64,000 bases of DNA, taken from positions 33,129 through 97,128 of the forward strand of contig CADEER010000001.1 in the NCBI GenBank assembly GCA_902826395.1, in the 5' to 3' direction. The notes under the pieces are model-generated. The model was not told where the DNA came from and made no database searches. It saw only the letters and a list, made by a program, of their open reading frames with translations. Shown piece by piece: positions 57,275 to 64,000 of the stretch. Origin of the DNA: an uncultured bacterium (lineage in GTDB: Bacteria > Desulfobacterota > Binatia > HRBIN30 > CADEER01). The stretch's first letter is position 1, and the number at the start of each line of letters is the position of its first letter. A program made the position numbers and the translations under genes.

Positions 57275-58327
57275 ATGGCCGAGCAGAAGATTGGTGACCT
57301 GGAGATCATCCGGGGCAAGATTCAGGACTGGTTGCGCAGCGCCCTACCCGACCGCCGCGACCTGACGGTCGGCGAACTCCACTTTCCGGCGTTCAGCGGC
57401 GAGAGCAGCGTCACGCTGATCCTGCACGTCACCAGCGCGGCGGGCGCCGAGAAACTGGTGCTGCGCATGGTGCCGCCGCACAGCGAGGTGTTCGAGTCGC
57501 ACGACCTGCGCATGCAGTACGAGATGATGGAGTTGATGCGCGACGAGCGACTGCCGGCGCCGCCGCTGATCGGCTACGAACCCAACCCGTCTCTGCTCGG
57601 CAGCGATTTCTACGTGATGGCGTTCGTCGACGGCCGGATCCCACCGGACAATCCACCGATGGCCTTTGGCAGTTGGGTCATGGATCTCACCGCCGCCGAG
57701 CGCAGCGCAATGTGGAGCAACGGCCTCGATGTGATGGCGGCGATCCATCGCATCGACATCGATGGTCGCGACTTCAGCCGCCTGCCACGCGCCGCTGCAG
57801 GTGAGCCGGCTGTCGCGGCCGAGCTGCGCAAGTTCGACTCGATGTTCAAGCCCACTCTGCGCGCGACGGCCGACCCGCAGATCGAGCAGGCGTGGCGATG
57901 GCTGCTCGAGAACCCCCCGCCCTCTCCCCATGTCGGTCTGTGCTGGGGCGACTCGCGGGTCGGCAACGTAATCTGGCGCGATCTGAAGCCTGTCGCCGTG
58001 CTCGATTGGGAGATGGCAAATCTCGCCGATCCGTTGAGCGACCTCACCTGGTGGGTGTGGATCGATCGCTGCAACAGCATCGGTCTCGGCGCCGCGAAGA
58101 TGGACGGCGTTCCGGAGCCGCGCGAAGTGTACGAAGCGTGGCAGCAGCTATGCGGACGATCGATCGAGCACGTCGCCTATTTCGAGCTGCTCACCGTCGT
58201 GCGCTACGCAATCGTCCTCGAGCTCAAGTTCGCGGCGATGCGCAATGCCAACCCCGCCGCCGGCGCGATCCCCAACTTCGTCGTGCCGTTCATCCCGGAG
58301 CTGCTCGCCGCCGCCCGCTCTCGCTAG
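57275..58327 (+). CDS. APH-type phosphotransferase (ACAD10/11-like kinase domain family)
   Basis: 350 residues from the ATG at 57275. Protein-kinase-like fold: glycine-rich/beta region FSGESSVTLILHVTSAAG, LVLRMVPPH with the ATP-site lysine position taken by Arg, the mid-helix with YVMAFVDGRIPP, catalytic loop GLCWGDSRVGNVIW (canonical HGDxxxxN) and metal loop VLDWEMANLADPLSDLTWW. WGDxRxGN is typical of the branch related to the kinase domain of acyl-CoA dehydrogenases ACAD10/11, which phosphorylate 4-hydroxyacyl-CoA. Lipid or hydroxyacyl substrate is plausible, antibiotic resistance unlikely. Ends in a CTAG that is also the stop of the convergent gene. Confidence 0.85.
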   Translation: MAEQKIGDLEIIRGKIQDWLRSALPDRRDLTVGELHFPAFSGESSVTLILHVTSAAGAEKLVLRMVPPHSEVFESHDLRMQYEMMELMRDERLPAPPLIGYEPNPSLLGSDFYVMAFVDGRIPPDNPPMAFGSWVMDLTAAERSAMWSNGLDVMAAIHRIDIDGRDFSRLPRAAAGEPAVAAELRKFDSMFKPTLRATADPQIEQAWRWLLENPPPSPHVGLCWGDSRVGNVIWRDLKPVAVLDWEMANLADPLSDLTWWVWIDRCNSIGLGAAKMDGVPEPREVYEAWQQLCGRSIEHVAYFELLTVVRYAIVLELKFAAMRNANPAAGAIPNFVVPFIPELLAAARSR

Positions 58328-59895
58328 CGTACCTCCGTCACCTGCGTGTCGAAGACACCGGTGCGAACGGTGTCGCCGACCTTCACCTGCACCCAGATGC
58401 GGAAGGGACCGGTGAGCGGGAACTCGTAGGGAAATCGCACCGAGCTCTCCTCCACGGTGGCGGCGCGATGGGCGGCGTGCGGGTCGTGACCAGCGTGGCC
58501 AGCATGCATCGAATGATCCATCCCGGCGTGGCCCGCATGCATCGAGTGGTCCATGCCGGCGTGACCGGCATGCTTCGAATGGTCCATCCCGGCGTGACCG
58601 GCATGCGGATCAGCGCCGGCATCGGCGCGGGCCAGGACCTCCTGCGAGGCCATTGAAATACTGCCGACCGGATGCAGGTGGGCGAAAACGCGACCGTCGA
58701 GGCGGCGCACCGCGGCGTGGCCCATCATGCCCATGTAGGCAGTGAGGCGAACCGGCCGCCCGGCGCCGTCGACCACCGCAAAGCGCAGCTCTTCCTGCGC
58801 TGGGTCGCTGCTGAGCTCGGGGTTCTCCCAGATCATTTCGTAGCCGTCGCCGATCGCCGCGCGCGCCGCCGTGGCGAGCGGCTCGGTGCCCACGGCGCTG
58901 ACGACGCTGTGCGAGTCGTCGGGGTCGGGGCTCACCAGCGGCGGGTCGCCTGCCGGATCCGTCGGGGCGGCGAGCAACTCGAAGGTCGTCGACAGTGTCT
59001 CGCTGAGCCCGTCCTCGCGCGTGATGTCGGCGTAGAGCAGGTAGTCGCCGGCCGGCAAGTCCGGAGTCGCGACGATGAAATCGCCCTGCTCGGTCGGCTG
59101 CGGGTGGACGTGTGCAAACGCATCGAGCGAGCCGTCGCGGATCAGGAAGGTGTGCATCAGCTTGCCGTGATCGGTGACGAGGCGCGGCCAGACGCGGCTA
59201 CCGCGCTCGTCCGGCTGGCGCGACAACAGCACGTAACGGCGCCCACCCGAGAGGAGCGTCTCAGCCTGCACCGGCATCGATTCGAAAAGCCCCTCGCTGC
59301 GGAACGCCCGGTCGTAAGCCAGCGACTGTCGCAGCAGCAACAGGATTCCCACCGCGACGATGGCTGCAGAACCAACTGCTGCCAGTCGCGCGCTTCCGGG
59401 TGCGACCACGGCGGCGAGCGGCGCCGCGCCGGCGATCAGCGACAGCGCGACGGCAATCAGCAGCGCAGCAGTGCTCCACGGCATGCGGCTCGGCGCGCGA
59501 TTGACGGCATTGACGGGGACCACTGCCTCGCCTTCGCCGGCGGGGCCGGCGACCCGCACTCGTACCGCGTATGCGCCGGCTTCCAACAACCAGAGCTCAG
59601 CGCTGTACATCTCCGCCGCGCCGGGCACCGGTAGCGCCGGCTGCGGCGGCGCCGCGGAAGCGGCCGGCGCCGAGGCGGCCGTTGCAGCAATCGACACCTC
59701 CAAATTCTCGCCGGCGACTCGCACCGTCGCCTCGGCGATTCCGGGAATCGCCGACGGCGGCCGCAACACTACGCGCACGGTGTACGGCCCGGCCGGACCC
59801 TCGTAGTAGACGTTGGGGCTGCCGACATGCGCAGCAGTCGGATTCGCCAACGCGAGCACCGCAGTACAAGCCAAGATCACCGCGCTGCGGATCAC
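58324..59895 (-). CDS. Exported His/Met-rich protein, probably copper-related
   Basis: 523 residues from a GTG at 59895, fixed by GGGAGGT just upstream and a GTGA overlap with the upstream stop. Signal peptide IRSAVILACTAVLALANPTAA; a YtkA-like beta domain starts at HVGSPNVYYEGPAGPYTVRVVL in parts. A central pair of membrane helices follows (TAALLIAVALSLIAGAAPLAA, AAIVAVGILLLL). The large exported C-terminal part has HTFLIRDGSLDAFAHVHP and MMGHAAVRRLDGRVFAHLHP, then a His/Met-rich repeat HAGHAGMDHSM at about residues 430-470, and a final beta strand. His and Met clusters suggest Cu binding or sensing in the periplasm; this is inference. Coupled to the membrane protein upstream. Confidence 0.75.
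   Translation of the reverse strand: MIRSAVILACTAVLALANPTAAHVGSPNVYYEGPAGPYTVRVVLRPPSAIPGIAEATVRVAGENLEVSIAATAASAPAASAAPPQPALPVPGAAEMYSAELWLLEAGAYAVRVRVAGPAGEGEAVVPVNAVNRAPSRMPWSTAALLIAVALSLIAGAAPLAAVVAPGSARLAAVGSAAIVAVGILLLLRQSLAYDRAFRSEGLFESMPVQAETLLSGGRRYVLLSRQPDERGSRVWPRLVTDHGKLMHTFLIRDGSLDAFAHVHPQPTEQGDFIVATPDLPAGDYLLYADITREDGLSETLSTTFELLAAPTDPAGDPPLVSPDPDDSHSVVSAVGTEPLATAARAAIGDGYEMIWENPELSSDPAQEELRFAVVDGAGRPVRLTAYMGMMGHAAVRRLDGRVFAHLHPVGSISMASQEVLARADAGADPHAGHAGMDHSKHAGHAGMDHSMHAGHAGMDHSMHAGHAGHDPHAAHRAATVEESSVRFPYEFPLTGPFRIWVQVKVGDTVRTGVFDTQVTEVR
58502..58600 (-). repeat. 33-bp tandem repeat encoding HAGHAGMDHSx
   Basis: Three full 33-bp copies begin at 58502, 58535 and 58568, each starting GCATGC on the plus strand, with a partial fourth from 58601. 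Only a few bases differ between copies. The unit is 11 codons, so copy-number change keeps the reading frame and alters the number of His/Met metal-binding residues. Confidence 0.9.
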
Positions 59896-60971
59896 GATAC
59901 CTCCCCGCGCGTCCAGCGGCCCAGCGAAAGCCCGGCGGCCGTGCCCAGCGCCGCCAGCATCGTGACACCGAGCACCGCGAACAGGCTCAACGCGTCGGCG
60001 TCGAGTCCCCAGAACGCAGTCCGCTCCGTTCCGATCTGCAGATAGAACGGCCAATGCCGACCACCGCCGGCAAAGAACCAATTGTCGGAGGCCGGCGACA
60101 GCAGAAACGACGCAAAGGTCCATTGCGCGGCGATGAAGATGATCGCGAACGACGCCGCGCAGGCGACCACGCGCGCGACTTCCGAGCCGAGGCGTCGGGC
60201 ACTGACATCGATCGCCACGGCAGGGAACAACAAGAGCAGTGGGAAGCGCGGCGGAATGAGCGCCTCGACCGGCTCATAGATCGGCCCGATCTCCGGCCGA
60301 GCCGCAAAACGCGGCAGGATCCAGATCAGCGCGCAGACGAACAGCGTGTACGATGCCGCTGCGCTGGTCGCGCTCCACTGCCCCGCCGCGCACCGCGCCG
60401 CCCACGCGAGCAGAAACGGAAACATCAGCGCCGAAACGAGATAGAAGGTCGCCGTGCGGTGCAGATTGGGCATGCTGTACGGAGTCATCGCAGCGACCGT
60501 GAAGGCAATCGCCAGACCGACCAACCACGCCGTCGCCAAGCCGGCACGCCCACTCGAAGCAGCCGCAGCGATCACCGCACCGGCGAGAATCGCAGCGGCC
60601 GCGGTCGTGAAGAGTATCTCGGGCGGGCTCCAGCGCTCGGCGTGTAGACCGTACGACCGGCCCCACCAATCGTCGACGATGAGAAAGCCGACCATGCACA
60701 CCGCCCCCCACACGACCAAGCCGGCGCCGAACGTCTGTCTCCGTGCCTGTCCAGAGGAAACACCACCGCCCTCTCGCGAGTTGCTGGCTTGCCGGCGCGC
60801 CTGCGACGCCAGCACGAGGCCAAAGACCCCGGCCGCAAGGGCGCCGAAGTTGGTCGCCATGTGAGGCGGACTCCAAAAGGAATCGACGCCGATGCTGGCA
60901 TCCCACGAGATGTCCCACAGCAAGCCGCCGACCATCGCGGTCACGGCCGCAGTCAACCCGACCAACCCCAC
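59892..60971 (-). CDS. Polytopic membrane protein partner of the His-rich protein
   Basis: 359 residues from a GTG at 60971 with GAGGAGGAA upstream; the frame is open to 61256 but that part overlaps the divergent gene and is not membrane-like. About nine to ten predicted membrane helices, e.g. LTAAVTAMVGGLLWDISW, FGALAAGVFGLVLAS, FGAGLVVWGAVCMVGFLIV, ATFYLVSALMFPFLLAWA and FAVLGVTMLAALGTAAGLSLG. A loop near the N-terminus has FWSPPHMATNFG and another WSPPEILF. No family recognised; the stop overlaps the next gene (GTGA), so the two proteins are made together and may form a complex. Confidence 0.75.
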   Translation of the reverse strand: MGLVGLTAAVTAMVGGLLWDISWDASIGVDSFWSPPHMATNFGALAAGVFGLVLASQARRQASNSREGGGVSSGQARRQTFGAGLVVWGAVCMVGFLIVDDWWGRSYGLHAERWSPPEILFTTAAAAILAGAVIAAAASSGRAGLATAWLVGLAIAFTVAAMTPYSMPNLHRTATFYLVSALMFPFLLAWAARCAAGQWSATSAAASYTLFVCALIWILPRFAARPEIGPIYEPVEALIPPRFPLLLLFPAVAIDVSARRLGSEVARVVACAASFAIIFIAAQWTFASFLLSPASDNWFFAGGGRHWPFYLQIGTERTAFWGLDADALSLFAVLGVTMLAALGTAAGLSLGRWTRGEVS

Positions 60972-61152
60972 ACCTTCCTCCTCACCACAGCCACCAGAAA
61001 CGCGCGCACAATAGCGCCGACAGGTGCTCGCATCAACGGCGATAACTCCCGGGAACCGGGCAATCGGCGCCTTCGTAGCATCCGTCGATCTCGAATCCTT
61101 CGAGTGCGGAGGTGGGTTCGACCGACCCCGGTGTTTCCAGTATTGAGGCGAC

Positions 61153-62532
61153 GTGAGCAGTTTTGACGTCATCTCGCCGATCGACGGCTCTGTCGTCGCC
61201 GGCCGGGCATCCGCGCCCTGGGCGGCCGTCGATCTGGCGCTCGATCGCGCGAGCACCGCGCAGCGACGCTGGGCCGTGACACCCCTGGCAGAGCGAGCTC
61301 GCCTATGCAGCGCCTTCGCCGATCATCTCGACGCCAACGCCGATGCTTTCGGGCGCGAGATATCGCTGCAGATGGGCCGGCCGATCCGCTTCGCGCCGCG
61401 CGAGGTCGGCACCGCCGCCAACCGGGCGCGCAAGATGATCGAACTGGCGCCGCGCGGTCTGGCCGAGATTCCCGTCGACGCCGCCAGCGGCTTCGAGCTG
61501 TTCATTCGCAAAGAGCCACTCGGCACGATCCTCGTCATCCCGGCGTGGAACTATCCATACCTGATCGCGGTGAACGCCGTCGTCCCGGCGCTGCTCGCGG
61601 GCAACTCGGTCATCCTCAAGCACTCGTCGCAGACGCCGCTGTGCGCGGAGCGATTCGCGGAGGCGTTCGACGCTGTTGGCCTGCCCGACGGCGTGTTTCA
61701 GTTCCTGCACACCGACCATGCCGTCACCGAGCGCGCCGTCGCCGACGAGCGGGTGGATTTCGTCGCCTTCACGGGCTCGGTGCGCGGCGGTCACGCCATG
61801 GTGCGCGCCGCCGCCGACCGCTTCATCAATTGCGGACTCGAGCTCGGCGGCAAGGATCCCGCGTACGTGCGGGCCGACGCCGATCTGGAGCACGCGGTCG
61901 AGAATCTCGTCGACGGCAGCTTCTTCAACTCGGGCCAATCCTGCTGTGGCATCGAGCGCATCTACGTCGACCGCGCGCTGTATCCCGAGTTCGTCGATCG
62001 CTTCGCCGCGCTGACGCGCCGCTACCGCCTGGGCGACCCTCTCGATTCCCAGACCGACCTCGGGCCGGTCGTGCGATCGTCGCACGCGGACTTCGTGCGC
62101 GGCGAGATCGCCAAGGCCATCGCCGTCGGCGCCCGTGCGCTCATCGATGAGCGCGACTTCCCGACGGCGGGCGGCCCGTACCTGGCGCCGCAAGTGCTCG
62201 TCGACGTCGACCATTCGATGAGCGTGATGATGGAGGAGACCTTCGGCCCGGTGGTCGGCATCATGCCGGTCGCCGGCGACGACGAGGCGATCGCGCTGAT
62301 GAACGACAGTCCGTACGGCCTCACGGCGTCGGTATGGACACGCGACCGGGACCGCGCGGTCGCCATCGCCGAACGTATCGCCACCGGCACCTGCTTCATG
62401 AATCGCTGCGACTATCTCGACCCGGGCCTTGCATGGGTGGGCGTCAAAGACTCGGGACGCGGCTGCACGCTGTCGGAGCTCGGGTTCGATCAACTGACGC
62501 GTCCCAAGTCGTACCACCTCGCGCTGCGCTGA
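61153..62532 (+). CDS. NAD(P)-dependent aldehyde dehydrogenase
   Basis: 459 residues from a GTG at 61153 (GAGG 5 nt upstream). ALDH superfamily: IPAWNYPYLIAVNAVVPALLAGNSVILK in parts (oxyanion Asn), FTGSVRGG, the general base in LELGGKDPAYV, the catalytic cysteine in FNSGQSCCGIERIYV, EETFGPVVGIM and a final SGRGCTLSELGFDQL. Slightly short, as in succinate-semialdehyde dehydrogenase-like members. Followed 90 bp later by a glutamine-synthetase-like gene, so the substrate may be a gamma-glutamylated aminoaldehyde. Divergent from the membrane-protein gene. Confidence 0.9.
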   Translation: MSSFDVISPIDGSVVAGRASAPWAAVDLALDRASTAQRRWAVTPLAERARLCSAFADHLDANADAFGREISLQMGRPIRFAPREVGTAANRARKMIELAPRGLAEIPVDAASGFELFIRKEPLGTILVIPAWNYPYLIAVNAVVPALLAGNSVILKHSSQTPLCAERFAEAFDAVGLPDGVFQFLHTDHAVTERAVADERVDFVAFTGSVRGGHAMVRAAADRFINCGLELGGKDPAYVRADADLEHAVENLVDGSFFNSGQSCCGIERIYVDRALYPEFVDRFAALTRRYRLGDPLDSQTDLGPVVRSSHADFVRGEIAKAIAVGARALIDERDFPTAGGPYLAPQVLVDVDHSMSVMMEETFGPVVGIMPVAGDDEAIALMNDSPYGLTASVWTRDRDRAVAIAERIATGTCFMNRCDYLDPGLAWVGVKDSGRGCTLSELGFDQLTRPKSYHLALR

Positions 62533-62622
62533 ACGTTCGACCACAGGAACCCGGAGCCATGGACTCGCCGCGATTCGCGACCCGCGCCGCTAGTCGTTGA
62601 CTTCCCACTAGGAGACTTTGCG

Positions 62623-63999
62623 ATGCCGGACAGGAGACTCCTCGAGCTCGAGCAGTTGGCGGAGACGGTCCGCCAGGACGAGATCGACACCGTCATCCTC
62701 GGATTCACCGACCTCTACGGCCGCCTTGTCGGCAAGCGCTTCGACGCCGACTTCTTCCTCGACAGCGGCGCGCGCGACGGCACGCACGGATGCAACTACC
62801 TGCTCACCGTCGACATGGAGATGGAGCCGGTTCCCGGATACGCGTTCGCCAACTGGCAGGCCGGCTACGGCGACTTCCACCTCGTTCCCGATCTCGCCAC
62901 CCTGCGCCGCGCGAGCTGGCTGGATCGCACCGCACTCGTACTCTGCGACGTCGTCGACGACAGTTCGCACGAGCTAGTGGCCGAGGCGCCCCGATCGATT
63001 CTGCGCCGTCAGGTCGAAGCGGCAGCGCAGCGCCAGTACACGGCGCAAGGGGCGTCCGAGCTCGAGTTCTTCGTCTTCGAGACCGGCTATCGCGAAGCGG
63101 CGCAGCGCGGCTATCGCGACCTGACCGCCGCCGGCTGGTACATCGAGGACTACCACATGCTGCAGGGCGCGCGGGTCGAGAAGTTGATCGGACCGCTGCG
63201 CCGTCATCTGCGCGACTCGGGCGTTCCGGTCGAAAACTCGAAGGGCGAGTGGGGACACGGTCAACACGAGCTCAACATCCGCTACGCCGAAGTTCTCGAG
63301 ATGGCCGACCGGCACTGCGTCTACAAGCAATGCGCCAAGGAGCTGGCGGATCAAATGGGCATGAGTGTCACGTTCATGGCCAAGCCGGCCGGCGATCAAG
63401 CCGGCTCGAGCTGCCATCTGCACTTGAGCCTGTGGCAGGACGGCGCGAACGCATTCCCCGGCGACGGTCGCATGGATGGCATCGCGTGCTCGGACGCGTT
63501 TCGCTGGTTCCTCGGCGGTTGGATCGCCCATGCCGCCGAGGTGATGCCGTTCTACGCGCCGACGGTGAACTCCTACAAGCGATACCTACCGGCGTCGTGG
63601 GCGCCAACTGCTTTGGCCTGGAGCTTCGACAATCGCACGGCGGGCTTTCGCGTCGTCGGCAGCGGACCGAGTCTGCGCATCGAGTGCCGGGTGCCGGGCG
63701 CCGACTGCAATCCGTATCTGGCGTTCGCCGCGGCGCTCGCATCGGGTCTCGACGGGATCGCCAATCGCATCGAACCGCCGCCCATGTTCCGCGGCGACGT
63801 CTACGCCGCGCGCGACCTCGACATGGTGCCGACCACGCTGCGCGACGCGACCGATCGCTTCGAAGCGAGCGAGTTCGCGCGCCGCGCCTTCGGCGATCGG
63901 GTCGTCGACCACTACACCCATTTCTTCCGCGTCGAGCAGCAGGCCTATGACCGCGCCGTGACGGATTGGGACCGCAAGCGCTACTTCGAGCGAATCTAG
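62623..63999 (+). CDS. Glutamine synthetase-like gamma-glutamyl-amide ligase (PuuA-like)
   Basis: 458 residues from the ATG at 62623 (AGGAG 8 nt upstream), ending one base before the window edge, so the gene is complete. N-terminal beta-grasp domain with VILGFTDLYGRLVGKRF, and the catalytic domain: GASELEFFVFETGY, ENSKGEWGHGQHELNI, KPAGDQAGSSCHLHLSLW and IECRVPGADCNPYLAFAAALA. The Tyr adenylylation loop of GlnA (NLYDLPPE) is missing, and the GS-I Asp/Arg ammonium-site region is altered. This favours gamma-glutamylation of an amine (as in PuuA, IpuC or GlnA3-like enzymes) over glutamine synthesis. Pairing with ALDH supports an amine catabolic route; the amine cannot be named. Confidence 0.88.
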   Translation: MPDRRLLELEQLAETVRQDEIDTVILGFTDLYGRLVGKRFDADFFLDSGARDGTHGCNYLLTVDMEMEPVPGYAFANWQAGYGDFHLVPDLATLRRASWLDRTALVLCDVVDDSSHELVAEAPRSILRRQVEAAAQRQYTAQGASELEFFVFETGYREAAQRGYRDLTAAGWYIEDYHMLQGARVEKLIGPLRRHLRDSGVPVENSKGEWGHGQHELNIRYAEVLEMADRHCVYKQCAKELADQMGMSVTFMAKPAGDQAGSSCHLHLSLWQDGANAFPGDGRMDGIACSDAFRWFLGGWIAHAAEVMPFYAPTVNSYKRYLPASWAPTALAWSFDNRTAGFRVVGSGPSLRIECRVPGADCNPYLAFAAALASGLDGIANRIEPPPMFRGDVYAARDLDMVPTTLRDATDRFEASEFARRAFGDRVVDHYTHFFRVEQQAYDRAVTDWDRKRYFERI

Positions 64000-64000
64000 C

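Noticed and set aside
61303..62544. 413-codon minus-strand open frame
   Set aside because: Antisense to the aldehyde dehydrogenase, which has all catalytic motifs on the plus strand.

Overview
The window is one contiguous piece of a high-GC chromosome from a Gram-negative (diderm) bacterium. Evidence for a diderm envelope: an OmpA-type outer-membrane protein, a lipoprotein-sorting (LolA-like) protein, a complete TonB/ExbB/ExbD energy system and many secreted proteins with signal peptides. Secreted proteins carrying dockerin-like GDCNxD...xINELI repeats, long Thr-Pro linkers and ELWxSDGT repeats, together with ECF sigma/PspC operons, recall uncultured Deltaproteobacteria-like lineages and in particular Binatota. 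That placement is an inference from gene content, not a phylogeny. There is no phage, IS element, CRISPR array, integrase or rRNA operon. This is core chromosome with lineage-specific secreted-protein genes between housekeeping operons.

Layout. 1-2.3 kb (minus): truncated L,D-transpeptidase, a divergent dihydropteroate synthase and a histidine-kinase-like protein. 2.5-4.5 kb (plus): SDR-type epimerase plus an MGAT-like acyltransferase. 4.5-10.5 kb: two large secreted proteins on the minus strand that share an unrecognised ~195-residue four-cysteine module, separated by a degenerate sigma54-activator-like AAA+ protein and an AI-2E-family permease. 10.6-16.2 kb (minus): hflX, pgsA, LolA-like gene, acnA. 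16.4-21.8 kb (minus): a translationally coupled seven-gene TonB2-type cluster (DUF3450, TtpC-like ExbB, ExbB, two ExbD, TonB, TPR protein), preceded by three direct repeats spaced exactly 22 bp. 22.0-28.8 kb (minus): dnaE, guaA, guaB. 29.2-35.4 kb: gamma-carbonic anhydrase, an ELWxSDGT-repeat/dockerin protein, der, era and a small membrane protein. 35.7-36.4 kb (plus): OmpA-family protein.

36.5-52.5 kb is a run of 13 minus-strand genes, most of them overlapping or closely spaced: tilS, ftsH, cdaA, cdaR, glmM, nnr, tsaE, lysC, cimA, cysteine desulfurase, mnmA, mtaB, rnc. It joins c-di-AMP/cell-wall precursor control, tRNA modification (lysidine, t6A, 2-thiouridine, ms2t6A), aspartate-family and isoleucine biosynthesis, and RNA processing. 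folP, which often sits beside ftsH/glmM, is missing there and a divergent folP lies 47 kb away.

52.8-64 kb: a sigma54-type AAA+ protein with unusual GAFTGA and Walker B motifs, an ECF-sigma operon bracketed by two zinc-ribbon/PspC proteins, tRNA-Gly(GCC) with its own promoter and terminator, an NTF2-like protein, a foldback intergenic repeat, an APH-type phosphotransferase, a His-rich putative metal-handling pair, and an aldehyde dehydrogenase/glutamine-synthetase-like pair that suggests gamma-glutamylation or amine catabolism.

Many starts are GTG or TTG, and ATGA/GTGA overlaps were used to fix several of them. All functional calls come from reading motifs by eye; no database search was run.
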